Assembly: GCA_002085285.1 (NCBI GenBank)
Contig: NATK01000130.1
Coordinates: 1-5,025, forward strand
Length of the DNA stretch: 5,025 nt
Origin: Candidatus Latescibacteria bacterium 4484_7
Lineage (GTDB): Bacteria; Krumholzibacteriota; Krumholzibacteriia; Krumholzibacteriales; Krumholzibacteriaceae
Direction: 5' to 3'
The notes beneath the pieces are model-generated. The model was not told where the DNA came from. It did not search any database and saw only the letters and a program-made list of their open reading frames with translations. Each line of letters opens with the position of its first letter. Positions within the stretch are counted from its first letter, which is position 1. Below are positions 1 to 5,025 of this stretch, piece by piece. A program made the translations under genes and the position numbers.

Positions 1-218
1 AAATATGCGTCATCGGCCAGTTCGCTCTTCGGATATTTCCTGGCGAACCTCATGAACTCATCACCCGCCGCAGCGAACAGGCTGTCGCTTCTCAGCTTCT
101 CGGCGAAGTGAAAATCCTCCATCTCACCCGCTCGACCGGCGGAGGCGAGAAAAACGGCAAAAAGCAGCAAGAAGAGCTGGACTCCAACGCACATGGTCTT
201 CATTGGACGATTCGGCAA
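1..218 (-). CDS. Secreted TPR-like (YbgF/BamD-type) protein, 5' part only
   Basis: This open frame runs off the left edge, so only about the first 72 residues are visible. They begin (L/M)PNRPMKTMCVGVQLFLLL, a basic n-region and a hydrophobic core, followed by LASA-GRAG, a plausible signal peptidase I site. The mature part contains AAAGDEFMRFARKYPKSELADDAY, read here as a helix plus the 'F..KYPKS..ADDA.' signature seen in TPR units of YbgF/CpoB, BamD and related periplasmic proteins. A role in envelope assembly or a periplasmic scaffold is inference from that short stretch. I chose TTG at 218 because AAGGAGG ends 5 bases upstream. The in-frame ATGs at 203 and 194 lie 20 and 29 bases from that site, although either would still leave an intact signal peptide. 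No lipobox cysteine is visible. The gene lies downstream of asnS on the same strand but 315 bases away, so it probably has its own promoter. Confidence 0.8.
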   Translation of the reverse strand, partial: MPNRPMKTMCVGVQLFLLLFAVFLASAGRAGEMEDFHFAEKLRSDSLFAAAGDEFMRFARKYPKSELADDAY

Positions 219-223
219 GATTT

Positions 224-230
224 CCTCCTT
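224..230 (-). promoter_or_regulatory. Strong ribosome binding site deciding a TTG start
   Basis: The minus strand reads AAGGAGG here, a full match to the anti-Shine-Dalgarno core. It is followed by five bases (AAATC) and then TTG at 218-216. This spacing is near optimal for TTG and poor for the first in-frame ATG at 203, so it favours the non-ATG start. Confidence 0.7.
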
Positions 231-260
231 TAAACAGATCAAAGAGTGATCGGGAAAGTT

Positions 261-294
261 ATTCTAAATTAGCAAAAGAATACGCCAAAATCAA
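261..294 (-). promoter_or_regulatory. Candidate sigma-70 promoter for the secreted TPR-like gene
   Basis: Two overlapping minus-strand hexamer pairs are possible. TTGATT (294-289) pairs with TAATTT (271-266) at 17 bp spacing. TTGGCG (288-283) pairs with TAGAAT (266-261) at 16 bp spacing. The region is clearly more AT-rich than its surroundings. Either pair would give a leader of roughly 35-45 bases before the TTG start, enough for the AAGGAGG site. Neither pair is a full consensus match. Confidence 0.4.
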
Positions 295-363
295 TATCGT
301 TATGGAAAGAGGGCGGGAGCAGGAAGAGACAGGATGCCCCCGGTTTTGAGAAAGAGACTTCCT

Positions 364-480
364 TGCATCGGGAAACTGGCAGCAGCGCTGTAATCGCGCC
401 CCCCTCCCGCTGTAAGAAGGATCGGGCCCAAGAATACATATTCTCCTCTCTCGTCTAAAGAGGTGCACTGCATCGGAAAA
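364..480. repeat. Direct repeat of TGCATCGGRAAA, two copies
   Basis: TGCATCGGGAAA at 364-375 and TGCATCGGAAAA at 469-480 agree at 11 of 12 positions and start 105 bases apart. Between them lies a second, shorter repeat pair, CGCTGTAA (386-393 and 408-415). They could be protein sites, parts of a folded RNA, or chance. No function can be assigned. Confidence 0.45.
431..444. repeat. Perfect inverted repeat AGAATACATATTCT
   Basis: Six-base arms AGAATA and TATTCT flank a CA centre. The symmetry and AT content resemble a dimeric repressor site, but it lies about 140 bases upstream of the nearest promoter candidate and within a stretch that also looks like folded RNA. Next to it, CCTCT/AGAGG (445-463) forms a second short stem with a 9-base loop. 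Confidence 0.4.
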
Positions 481-487
481 GGGGTTG

Positions 488-532
488 TGCCAGGAGGACG
501 GCCGCGCCAACCGTACCGCGGAGTTCCTGGCA
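488..532 (-). terminator. Possible asnS terminator: long two-part hairpin after the stop codon
   Basis: The outer arms TGCCAGGA (488-495) and TCCTGGCA (525-532) are a perfect 8-bp inverted repeat. Inside, CCGCG (502-506) pairs with CGCGG (517-521) around a 10-base loop. The structure starts one base past the asnS stop codon. On the minus strand it is followed by CAACCCC and then a short TTTT, so the U-tract is weak and seven bases away. It may be an imperfect intrinsic terminator or simply a 3'-end stabilising hairpin. The same bases overlap a B12-box-like motif on the + strand. Confidence 0.35.
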
Positions 533-533
533 G

Positions 534-1829
534 TTACGGCGACAGCCTGTTGATGAGGCGCGGGAAGGGAATCGTTTCCCTCACGTGTTTCAGGCCGCAA
601 ATGTAGGCAAGCGCCCTCTCTAGGCCCAAACCGAATCCCGCATGCGGAAATGTCCCGTAGCGCCTCAAGTCGAGATACCACTCAAATGCCTTTTTGGGTA
701 GGTTGTTCTCTCTGATGCGCTTCTCGAGCAGTGCAAGGTCATGAATCCTCTGTCCGCCGCCTATGATCTCACCGTACCCCTCGGGCGCCAGCAGATCGAC
801 CGAAAGACTGAGCCGGGAGTCTTCGGGATCGGGCTCCATGTAAAATGCCTTTATCGCCGATGGAAAACGGTGGACGAAGAACGGCTTGTCGAACCCCTCC
901 GCGAGAACCGTCTCGTCAGTGCCCCCGAAGTCGTTGCCGTACTCGAAGCCCGTGCCTTTCTCTTCGAGGATCTTCGCCGCTTCATCGTAAGAGATCCTGG
1001 GAAAAGGAGGCTGGACCTTCTCGAGAGCGGAAATGTCCCTCTGGAGCACCTCCTCAAGAAGTCCTCTGTACTTCTCCAGCGTTCGCTGGACGATCTCAGT
1101 GACAAATTCCTCGGCGAGCTTCATGATGTCGTCGAGGTCGGCAAAGGCCACCTCCGGTTCGACCATCCAGAACTCTATGAGATGTCTCCTCGTCTTCGAC
1201 TTCTCCGCCCTGAAGGTCGGACCAAACGAGTAGACCTTTCTGAAAGCTGCAGCCGTTGCCTCGTTGTAGAGCTGACCACTCTGCGTGAGATAGGCCTTAT
1301 CACCGAAATAGTCGGTCTCGAAAAGGGTCGTCGTACCTTCACAGGCATTCGGCGTAAATATCGGTGTGTCGACGCACAGGAAACCCCGGCTGTCGAAGAA
1401 ATCCCTGATGAACTTTACCAGGCCGGAGCGGATCTTGATGATCGCATGCTGTCTTGTACTTCTGAGCCACAGATGTCTGTGGTCCATGAGGAAGGGCATC
1501 CCATGCTCCTTCGGCGTGATAGGATAATCCTCCGCAACCTGGATGATCCTCAGCTCCTTGACGCCGAGTTCATAGCCACCGGGCGCACGCTTGTCTGCCC
1601 TGACGAAACCGCTCACCTCGATGGAAGACTCCTGTGTCAATCTGGAAACCGTCTCGAAGAGCTCTCCGGGGACCGAGGATTTCTCGACAATGCACTGGAT
1701 GATCCCTGTACCGTCCCTCACGAGAAGAAAGACGATTTTCCCGCTCGATCTCATGTTGTAAACCCATCCCTTGAGAGTCACGTCCTGACCGACGTAACTT
1801 CCTATCTGTTCGATTTCAACGACATCCAT
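534..1829 (-). CDS. asnS: Asparaginyl-tRNA synthetase (AsnRS)
   Basis: This cytoplasmic class IIb aminoacyl-tRNA synthetase charges tRNA-Asn with asparagine using ATP. The 431-residue product has the expected parts in order. An OB-fold anticodon-binding domain spans about residues 18-98 (TLKGWVYNMRSSGKIVFL, VRDGTGIIQC). Motif 1 surrounds DTPIFTP (154-160). Motif 2 is FRAEKSKTRRHLIEFWMVEPE region 206-226, with the class II arginine R207. Motif 3 is GFGLGLER (398-405) with the ATP-binding R405. 'RHLIEFWMVEPE' is the AsnRS form; archaeal-type AspRS has an 'RHLNEA' form, so Asn specificity is favoured. Length matches the compact bacterial AsnRS (about 430-440 residues). The ATG at 1829 is preceded by AAAGGA at about 10 bases. 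The stop is TAA at 536-534. No strong promoter is visible; TTTACA (1964-1959) with TAAGTA (1941-1936) is a weak possibility. It is divergent from the membrane-protein gene to its right, and no functional link is implied. Confidence 0.96.
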   Translation of the reverse strand: MDVVEIEQIGSYVGQDVTLKGWVYNMRSSGKIVFLLVRDGTGIIQCIVEKSSVPGELFETVSRLTQESSIEVSGFVRADKRAPGGYELGVKELRIIQVAEDYPITPKEHGMPFLMDHRHLWLRSTRQHAIIKIRSGLVKFIRDFFDSRGFLCVDTPIFTPNACEGTTTLFETDYFGDKAYLTQSGQLYNEATAAAFRKVYSFGPTFRAEKSKTRRHLIEFWMVEPEVAFADLDDIMKLAEEFVTEIVQRTLEKYRGLLEEVLQRDISALEKVQPPFPRISYDEAAKILEEKGTGFEYGNDFGGTDETVLAEGFDKPFFVHRFPSAIKAFYMEPDPEDSRLSLSVDLLAPEGYGEIIGGGQRIHDLALLEKRIRENNLPKKAFEWYLDLRRYGTFPHAGFGLGLERALAYICGLKHVRETIPFPRLINRLSP

Positions 1830-1925
1830 TGCTACTGTTTCCTTTCAGCTTACACCTGATCAAATCCTCAAAACTATCCATGCCCGTTCTAATCAAAGGA
1901 CAAGGGATACACGAACCAAACACGG

Positions 1926-1963
1926 TTACAGAGGATACTTACCATTTCTAAGGCTTACTGTAA
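1926..1963. repeat. TTACAG / CTGTAA inverted repeat in the divergent region
   Basis: TTACAG (1926-1931) and CTGTAA (1958-1963) are exact reverse complements with centres 32 bp apart, about three helical turns. The pair lies roughly 70-105 bases upstream of the predicted sigma-54 start point, where activators of sigma-54 often bind. The right arm overlaps the only -35-like hexamer seen for asnS. Six-base arms can arise by chance, so this is a weak candidate. Confidence 0.3.
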
Positions 1964-2005
1964 ACAAAATAAAAGACTGATAACTCGATTGAAAGCAAAG
2001 AATTA

Positions 2006-2020
2006 CGGCACGATTCTTGC
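2006..2020 (+). promoter_or_regulatory. Sigma-54 (RpoN) type -24/-12 promoter
   Basis: The sequence CGGCACGATTCTTGC matches the sigma-54 consensus TGGCACG-N4-TTGC at all core positions except the first T. GG (2007-2008) and GC (2019-2020) have the required 12-base register. The predicted start of transcription is near 2032, giving a leader of about 49 bases before ATG 2081. A sigma-54 promoter would make the downstream gene pair dependent on an ATP-driven enhancer-binding protein. No such activator gene is in the window. Confidence 0.62.
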
Positions 2021-2080
2021 CGAAACGGCTTAGAAAAGAGGGCAGCAGGTCCGTGGGCAAAAAAGGCACTGCTCGGGGAT

Positions 2081-4015
2081 ATGCAACATACTTTAGTTGA
2101 ATCGGTTATGTTGAAAACAAATATATATATCTACATATCGACACTCGTCATGCTTGCATTTTGCACCAAAACAAGTGCGAGTTCGATCGACAAGCTGAAA
2201 AGTGAGCCCCTCAAAAAGTACGCGTCAGAGCAGATTCAACATGGTGCGACCTCTCTGCCCGCCGTGTCAAAGGCCCTCTATGACGAATCCATCGAGCTGA
2301 TTGCTCAGGGAAAGTGGCGAAAGGCACGAGAAAAACTGCTACTTGCAGCGAACCTCTACCCGCAATACCCCAAGCCGATGTTCACGCTGGCATGGATTGA
2401 GTTTCTGCATGGTGAGAGCGATTTCATCTCTCATTTCTACGAAGGCGCAAGGAGGGAATTCGTATCGTTCAACAATCAGGCGGTTCTTCTGTCAAATGCG
2501 CTCCTGTATCTCATCGTATCCCTCATAGGTTCACTTATTGCCTTCATTCTTGGGCTAACGATCAAATATCGTTCTTTCATAACCCACAAGGCACACGAAT
2601 ACTACAAAAGCAGATACAAATTCCCGCAGGAAAGATTGATGCTTGCGATAATCATAGTCGCGCTCGCAGTGATGAGGCTTGGAGCCGCTCTCTACTCGGC
2701 GCTCCTCCTCATTATTCTCTGGCCCTATATAAACAGTAGAGAAAAGCGTGCCCTGGCAACGCTTCTCGTCATTATATCGATCATCTCTTTCGGTCTGCCC
2801 TACTCGAAGGCGCTCGACGTCGCTATAGATACTCAGTCAGCCACGAACAAGCTTGCGAGGATCAACCTGCTCGGGGCAAATAATCGTCTCCTCGCCGAAC
2901 TCGACGGAATCACTCAGAGGGAACTTGTGCCCGAGGTGGAATTCGTTAGAGGAACGATCCTCTACAGGATGAAGAGGCTTGACGAGGCAAAAATGCACCT
3001 ACTAAATGCAATCAAGCTCAGGAAAGGCTTCGAAGAAGCATACATAAATCTTGGAAACATCTACTATGAGTCGGGTGATTTCGACAGAGCTCTCGCAGGA
3101 TACCAGAATGCGATAGAGATCGACTCGACCGATGCGGTCGCCTACTATAACCTGGGACAGGTTTACATCAAGAAACTCCTATTTGCAAAGTCGAGTCTGG
3201 CACTGAAGAGAGCCAACGAGCTCGGTATAGAGCGCTTCAAATCGAAATACTTTGGACTGGCCGGCTCAAGGCCCGACGTCTTCGAAAAGGGGATAAGCGA
3301 CAAGAGGTTGTGGGCTCTTGCTTCGGCAGAGGCCAAAGAAAAAAGGTTCTCGATAATCGACGGCGTTTTGAGACCATTTCTGCTTTTCCCCGCGCATCTG
3401 CTATGGCTACTCTACGTTGTGGCTGCAATAATCTCCATCATAGCAGCGAATACAATAAGGAAAAAATGGAGGGTGACGAGCTGCGAAAACTGCGGCATCG
3501 CAACATGCAGTTCCTGTTCAAACGACGAGATGGGTATAATACTGTGCCGCGAATGCACGAAGGCAATAGAAGGATTGTCCAGTGTAAAGGTGATGGAAGC
3601 TCTGCTGCGACACAGGAGACAAAAGGTTCTCTCGAGAAGATACGCTCTTGGGAAGGTGCGGCTCCTGCTCTTCCCCGGAGTCGCTCAAATATTCCACGAC
3701 AAGCTCTACTCAGGGATCATCATTTCATTCATCGGCACTGCTCTGACCGCAGCCCTGATCTGGGGCGGCACATACTTCCGGGCTCCCTTCTCGATAACGA
3801 TCCATTCGTCTCTGTGGAGGCTCGTACTGCCCGGCGCATTGTTCGCACTGCTCTACTACATCTCGCTAAGCGACAGAAAAAAGATAGAGCCGAGAAACTA
3901 CAGGATCCTTCCCGCGGAGATGTGGAAGAAAGAAAAGCAACTGAAAGAAGAGACAATGGCCAAGCTGGAAAGGCAAAAGGGAGAATTGGAAAAGGAAACG
4001 GTATCACTCTTTTGA
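2081..4015 (+). CDS. Multi-pass membrane protein with periplasmic TPRs and a six-Cys zinc-ribbon-like motif
   Basis: I recognise the parts but not the gene. The 644 residues show: a signal peptide or anchor (about 10-33); a TPR-like region (67-112, LIAQGKWRKAREKLLLAANLYP); membrane segments at about 137-161, 186-217 (long, probably a hairpin) and 224-241; two to three TPRs (283-382, including AYINLGNIYYESGDFDRALA and AYYNLGQVY); a membrane segment at 433-457; a cysteine cluster C468-x2-C471-x4-C476-x2-C479-x9-C489-x2-C492; two further segments (about 541-563 and 578-596), the first after LLLFPGVAQIFHDKLYSG, which recalls 'PG.GQ.Y' motifs before membrane hairpins; and a charged helical tail (612-640). 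Basic loops at 162-184, 218-223, 459-464 and 508-520 suggest that the TPRs are periplasmic and the Cys cluster cytoplasmic. A scaffold or sensor role is inference. The start is uncertain: ATG 2081 has GGGGA only one base away, and the in-frame ATG at 2108 gives a more compact signal peptide but no clear ribosome site. Confidence 0.85.
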   Translation: MQHTLVESVMLKTNIYIYISTLVMLAFCTKTSASSIDKLKSEPLKKYASEQIQHGATSLPAVSKALYDESIELIAQGKWRKAREKLLLAANLYPQYPKPMFTLAWIEFLHGESDFISHFYEGARREFVSFNNQAVLLSNALLYLIVSLIGSLIAFILGLTIKYRSFITHKAHEYYKSRYKFPQERLMLAIIIVALAVMRLGAALYSALLLIILWPYINSREKRALATLLVIISIISFGLPYSKALDVAIDTQSATNKLARINLLGANNRLLAELDGITQRELVPEVEFVRGTILYRMKRLDEAKMHLLNAIKLRKGFEEAYINLGNIYYESGDFDRALAGYQNAIEIDSTDAVAYYNLGQVYIKKLLFAKSSLALKRANELGIERFKSKYFGLAGSRPDVFEKGISDKRLWALASAEAKEKRFSIIDGVLRPFLLFPAHLLWLLYVVAAIISIIAANTIRKKWRVTSCENCGIATCSSCSNDEMGIILCRECTKAIEGLSSVKVMEALLRHRRQKVLSRRYALGKVRLLLFPGVAQIFHDKLYSGIIISFIGTALTAALIWGGTYFRAPFSITIHSSLWRLVLPGALFALLYYISLSDRKKIEPRNYRILPAEMWKKEKQLKEETMAKLERQKGELEKETVSLF

Positions 4016-4039
4016 CCGTTTGAAGTAGAAAGGCTCGAT

Positions 4040-5025
4040 ATGGCTTTAGAGGGAAACGTAAAAGACTTCGGACTCAGCGAGATCTTTCAGCTCATCGGAT
4101 TGCAGAAGAAATCGGGAATGCTCTCCGTCAGCGGTGAAGACAATATCGTGATCTTTTTTCAAGACGGTGAAGTGATCTCGACGAGAGACAGAAGGAACAA
4201 GACGAAAGACCCCCTCAAAGATTATCTGCTGAGATACGGTTTCATAGGCAGAGATGAAATGAACCGCATCCAGCACATACAGGCCGAAACGAATCTTGAT
4301 ATAACAGACATACTCCTCTCGGAGAAATACTTCTCAGAAGACGAACTCAAGACGATTTTCGCAGATCAGATTCAGGAAACGATGTCGCAGGTGCTGAGCT
4401 GGCCGAAGAGTTACTACAAGTTCATTACGGGCAAAAACGTTCTCCAGGGGATAAAGACTTTCGTCTCAATCAAGGTCGAAGGCCTTCTCATGGAGAGCAT
4501 GAGAAGGATAGACGAATTCGCCGAGATAAAGCGGATTTTTCCATCGGAAGAGCTGGTGATCAAGCGCGCGCCGCTCGAAGAGGGCCAGAGGGAAAAGCTC
4601 GAGGAAAACGAGGAAATCATCTATGATCTTCTCGAAACGGAAAGGTCCATAGCGAACCTCGTCTCCAATGCGAAGATGGCGAGATTCTGCACATACGAAG
4701 CACTCAAGAATCTGCTCGAAAAAGGGCTGATCAAAATCATAGGTGAACCCATCGAAGACGAAGAAGATGAAGACTGGATCGAAGAGGGTGATACAACAAG
4801 AACGAGAAGAGGTTCACTCGCACCTACGGTGGCCGCACTAACCATCTTGATCGTTTCGTTTTTCATAGGACAGTACGCCGTCCCTTACGTGCTCCCGCCG
4901 GGATGGAAAAGCTCGACTCAATACATACACGAAGGCGCCGAAACAAAAGCAGGCTCTCTGGGCGAATTGAGAAGATTCAAGGTCAACGAGCTAAAATCTA
5001 CGATAGAAAACGCCCTCGAAGAGTA
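4040..5025 (+). CDS. DUF4388/PATAN-type protein with one membrane segment, 3' end cut
   Basis: The frame is open from ATG 4040 to the right edge (328 full codons, no stop). The start MALEGNVKDFGLSEIFQLIGLQ..SGMLSV, followed by 'IVIFFQDGEVIST' (36-48), is typical of DUF4388 (PATAN) domains, which occur in bacterial signalling and motility-related proteins. A helical region (50-160) and a winged-helix-like stretch (191-235, IIYDLLETERSIANL..., ALKNLLEKGLIKIIG) follow, as often seen with this domain. Next come a very acidic linker (238-251), a short basic patch (RTRR, 254-257) and a membrane segment (about 261-284). The rest (285-328) should be periplasmic; LGELRRFKVNELKSTIENAL could be the start of a pseudopilin-like or helical domain, but too little is visible. 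AGAAAGG lies about six bases before the ATG. The gene is 24 bases after the TPR membrane gene, with no terminator between them, so it is probably co-transcribed from the sigma-54 promoter. Confidence 0.85.
   Translation, partial: MALEGNVKDFGLSEIFQLIGLQKKSGMLSVSGEDNIVIFFQDGEVISTRDRRNKTKDPLKDYLLRYGFIGRDEMNRIQHIQAETNLDITDILLSEKYFSEDELKTIFADQIQETMSQVLSWPKSYYKFITGKNVLQGIKTFVSIKVEGLLMESMRRIDEFAEIKRIFPSEELVIKRAPLEEGQREKLEENEEIIYDLLETERSIANLVSNAKMARFCTYEALKNLLEKGLIKIIGEPIEDEEDEDWIEEGDTTRTRRGSLAPTVAALTILIVSFFIGQYAVPYVLPPGWKSSTQYIHEGAETKAGSLGELRRFKVNELKSTIENALEE

Larger units (their letters stand above)
219..533. other. Intergenic region between asnS and the secreted protein gene
   Basis: I see no convincing gene in this 315-base stretch. 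A leftward open frame spans it (681-259), but it reads antisense-like, Arg/Cys/Ser-rich nonsense and overlaps the 3' end of asnS in another frame. The region holds a promoter and ribosome site for the leftward gene, a long hairpin next to the asnS stop, the inverted repeat AGAATACATATTCT (431-444), a CCTCT/AGAGG stem (445-463), the repeated 12-mer TGCATCGGRAAA (364-375 and 469-480) and the repeated octamer CGCTGTAA (386-393 and 408-415). The middle part (about 330-505) looks like structured RNA and carries cobalamin-riboswitch-like motifs on the + strand, described in the findings. Confidence 0.6.

Noticed and set aside
259..681. A 140-codon leftward open frame across the asnS 3' end and the intergenic region
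   Set aside because: It overlaps asnS in another frame, has Arg/Cys/Ser-rich low-meaning sequence, no ribosome site and no domain, and it runs through the promoter region of the next gene.
741..1859. A 372-codon open frame on the + strand opposite asnS
   Set aside because: It is the antisense shadow of a well-supported AsnRS. Its product shows no recognisable domain and its composition is that of a reversed coding strand.
2121..2130. An (AT)5 tract in the signal peptide codons of the TPR membrane gene, as a possible phase-variation site
   Set aside because: Five dinucleotide units are too few for frequent slippage, and the tract simply encodes the alternating Ile-Tyr codons of the hydrophobic core.
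2155..2172. C28 of the TPR membrane protein (MLAFC) as a lipobox cysteine
   Set aside because: Phe at the -1 position does not fit the lipobox pattern, and a TSAS-S signal peptidase I-like site follows directly.
3310..4023. A 237-codon + strand open frame inside the TPR membrane gene
   Set aside because: It is an alternative frame of a gene with clear TPR, cysteine and membrane features. The shadow product is Arg-rich and has no coherent domain.
1..5025. CRISPR arrays, insertion sequences, tRNA or rRNA genes
   Set aside because: I found no regularly spaced repeats, no transposase or terminal inverted repeats, and no tRNA T-loop/anticodon arms or rRNA-like segments on either strand.

Overview
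The window carries four bacterial protein genes on two strands. Two run leftward: the 5' part of a small secreted protein with a TPR-like start (cut by the left edge), and a complete asparaginyl-tRNA synthetase, asnS. Two run rightward: a large multi-pass membrane protein with periplasmic TPRs and a six-cysteine zinc-ribbon-like motif, then a DUF4388/PATAN-type protein with one membrane segment (cut by the right edge). Base composition is balanced, with frequent AGA/AGG arginine and ATA isoleucine codons. The secretion signals, the coordinator-like TPR and PATAN proteins and a sigma-54-type promoter suggest a Gram-negative bacterium of deltaproteobacterial or FCB-like type. I cannot name the phylum from sequence alone.

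Layout. 1-218 (-): signal peptide plus the start of a TPR/YbgF/BamD-like protein, apparently beginning at TTG behind a strong Shine-Dalgarno. 219-533: about 315 bases without a convincing gene. It holds a likely leftward promoter, a long hairpin just past the asnS stop, several short direct and inverted repeats, and on the + strand an ordered but imperfect set of cobalamin-riboswitch-like motifs. 534-1829 (-): asnS. 1830-2080: divergent intergenic region with a near-consensus sigma-54 (-24/-12) promoter facing right. 2081-4015 (+): TPR/zinc-ribbon membrane protein. 4040-5025 (+): PATAN-type membrane protein, 24 bases downstream and very probably co-transcribed.

How the genes fit together. asnS is housekeeping and probably unrelated to its neighbours. 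The two rightward genes look like one functional unit: by the positive-inside rule both proteins put a regulatory or metal-binding part in the cytoplasm and other parts in the periplasm, and they appear to be under sigma-54 and hence activator-dependent control. This pair is the most interesting part of the window. Its function is not known to me.
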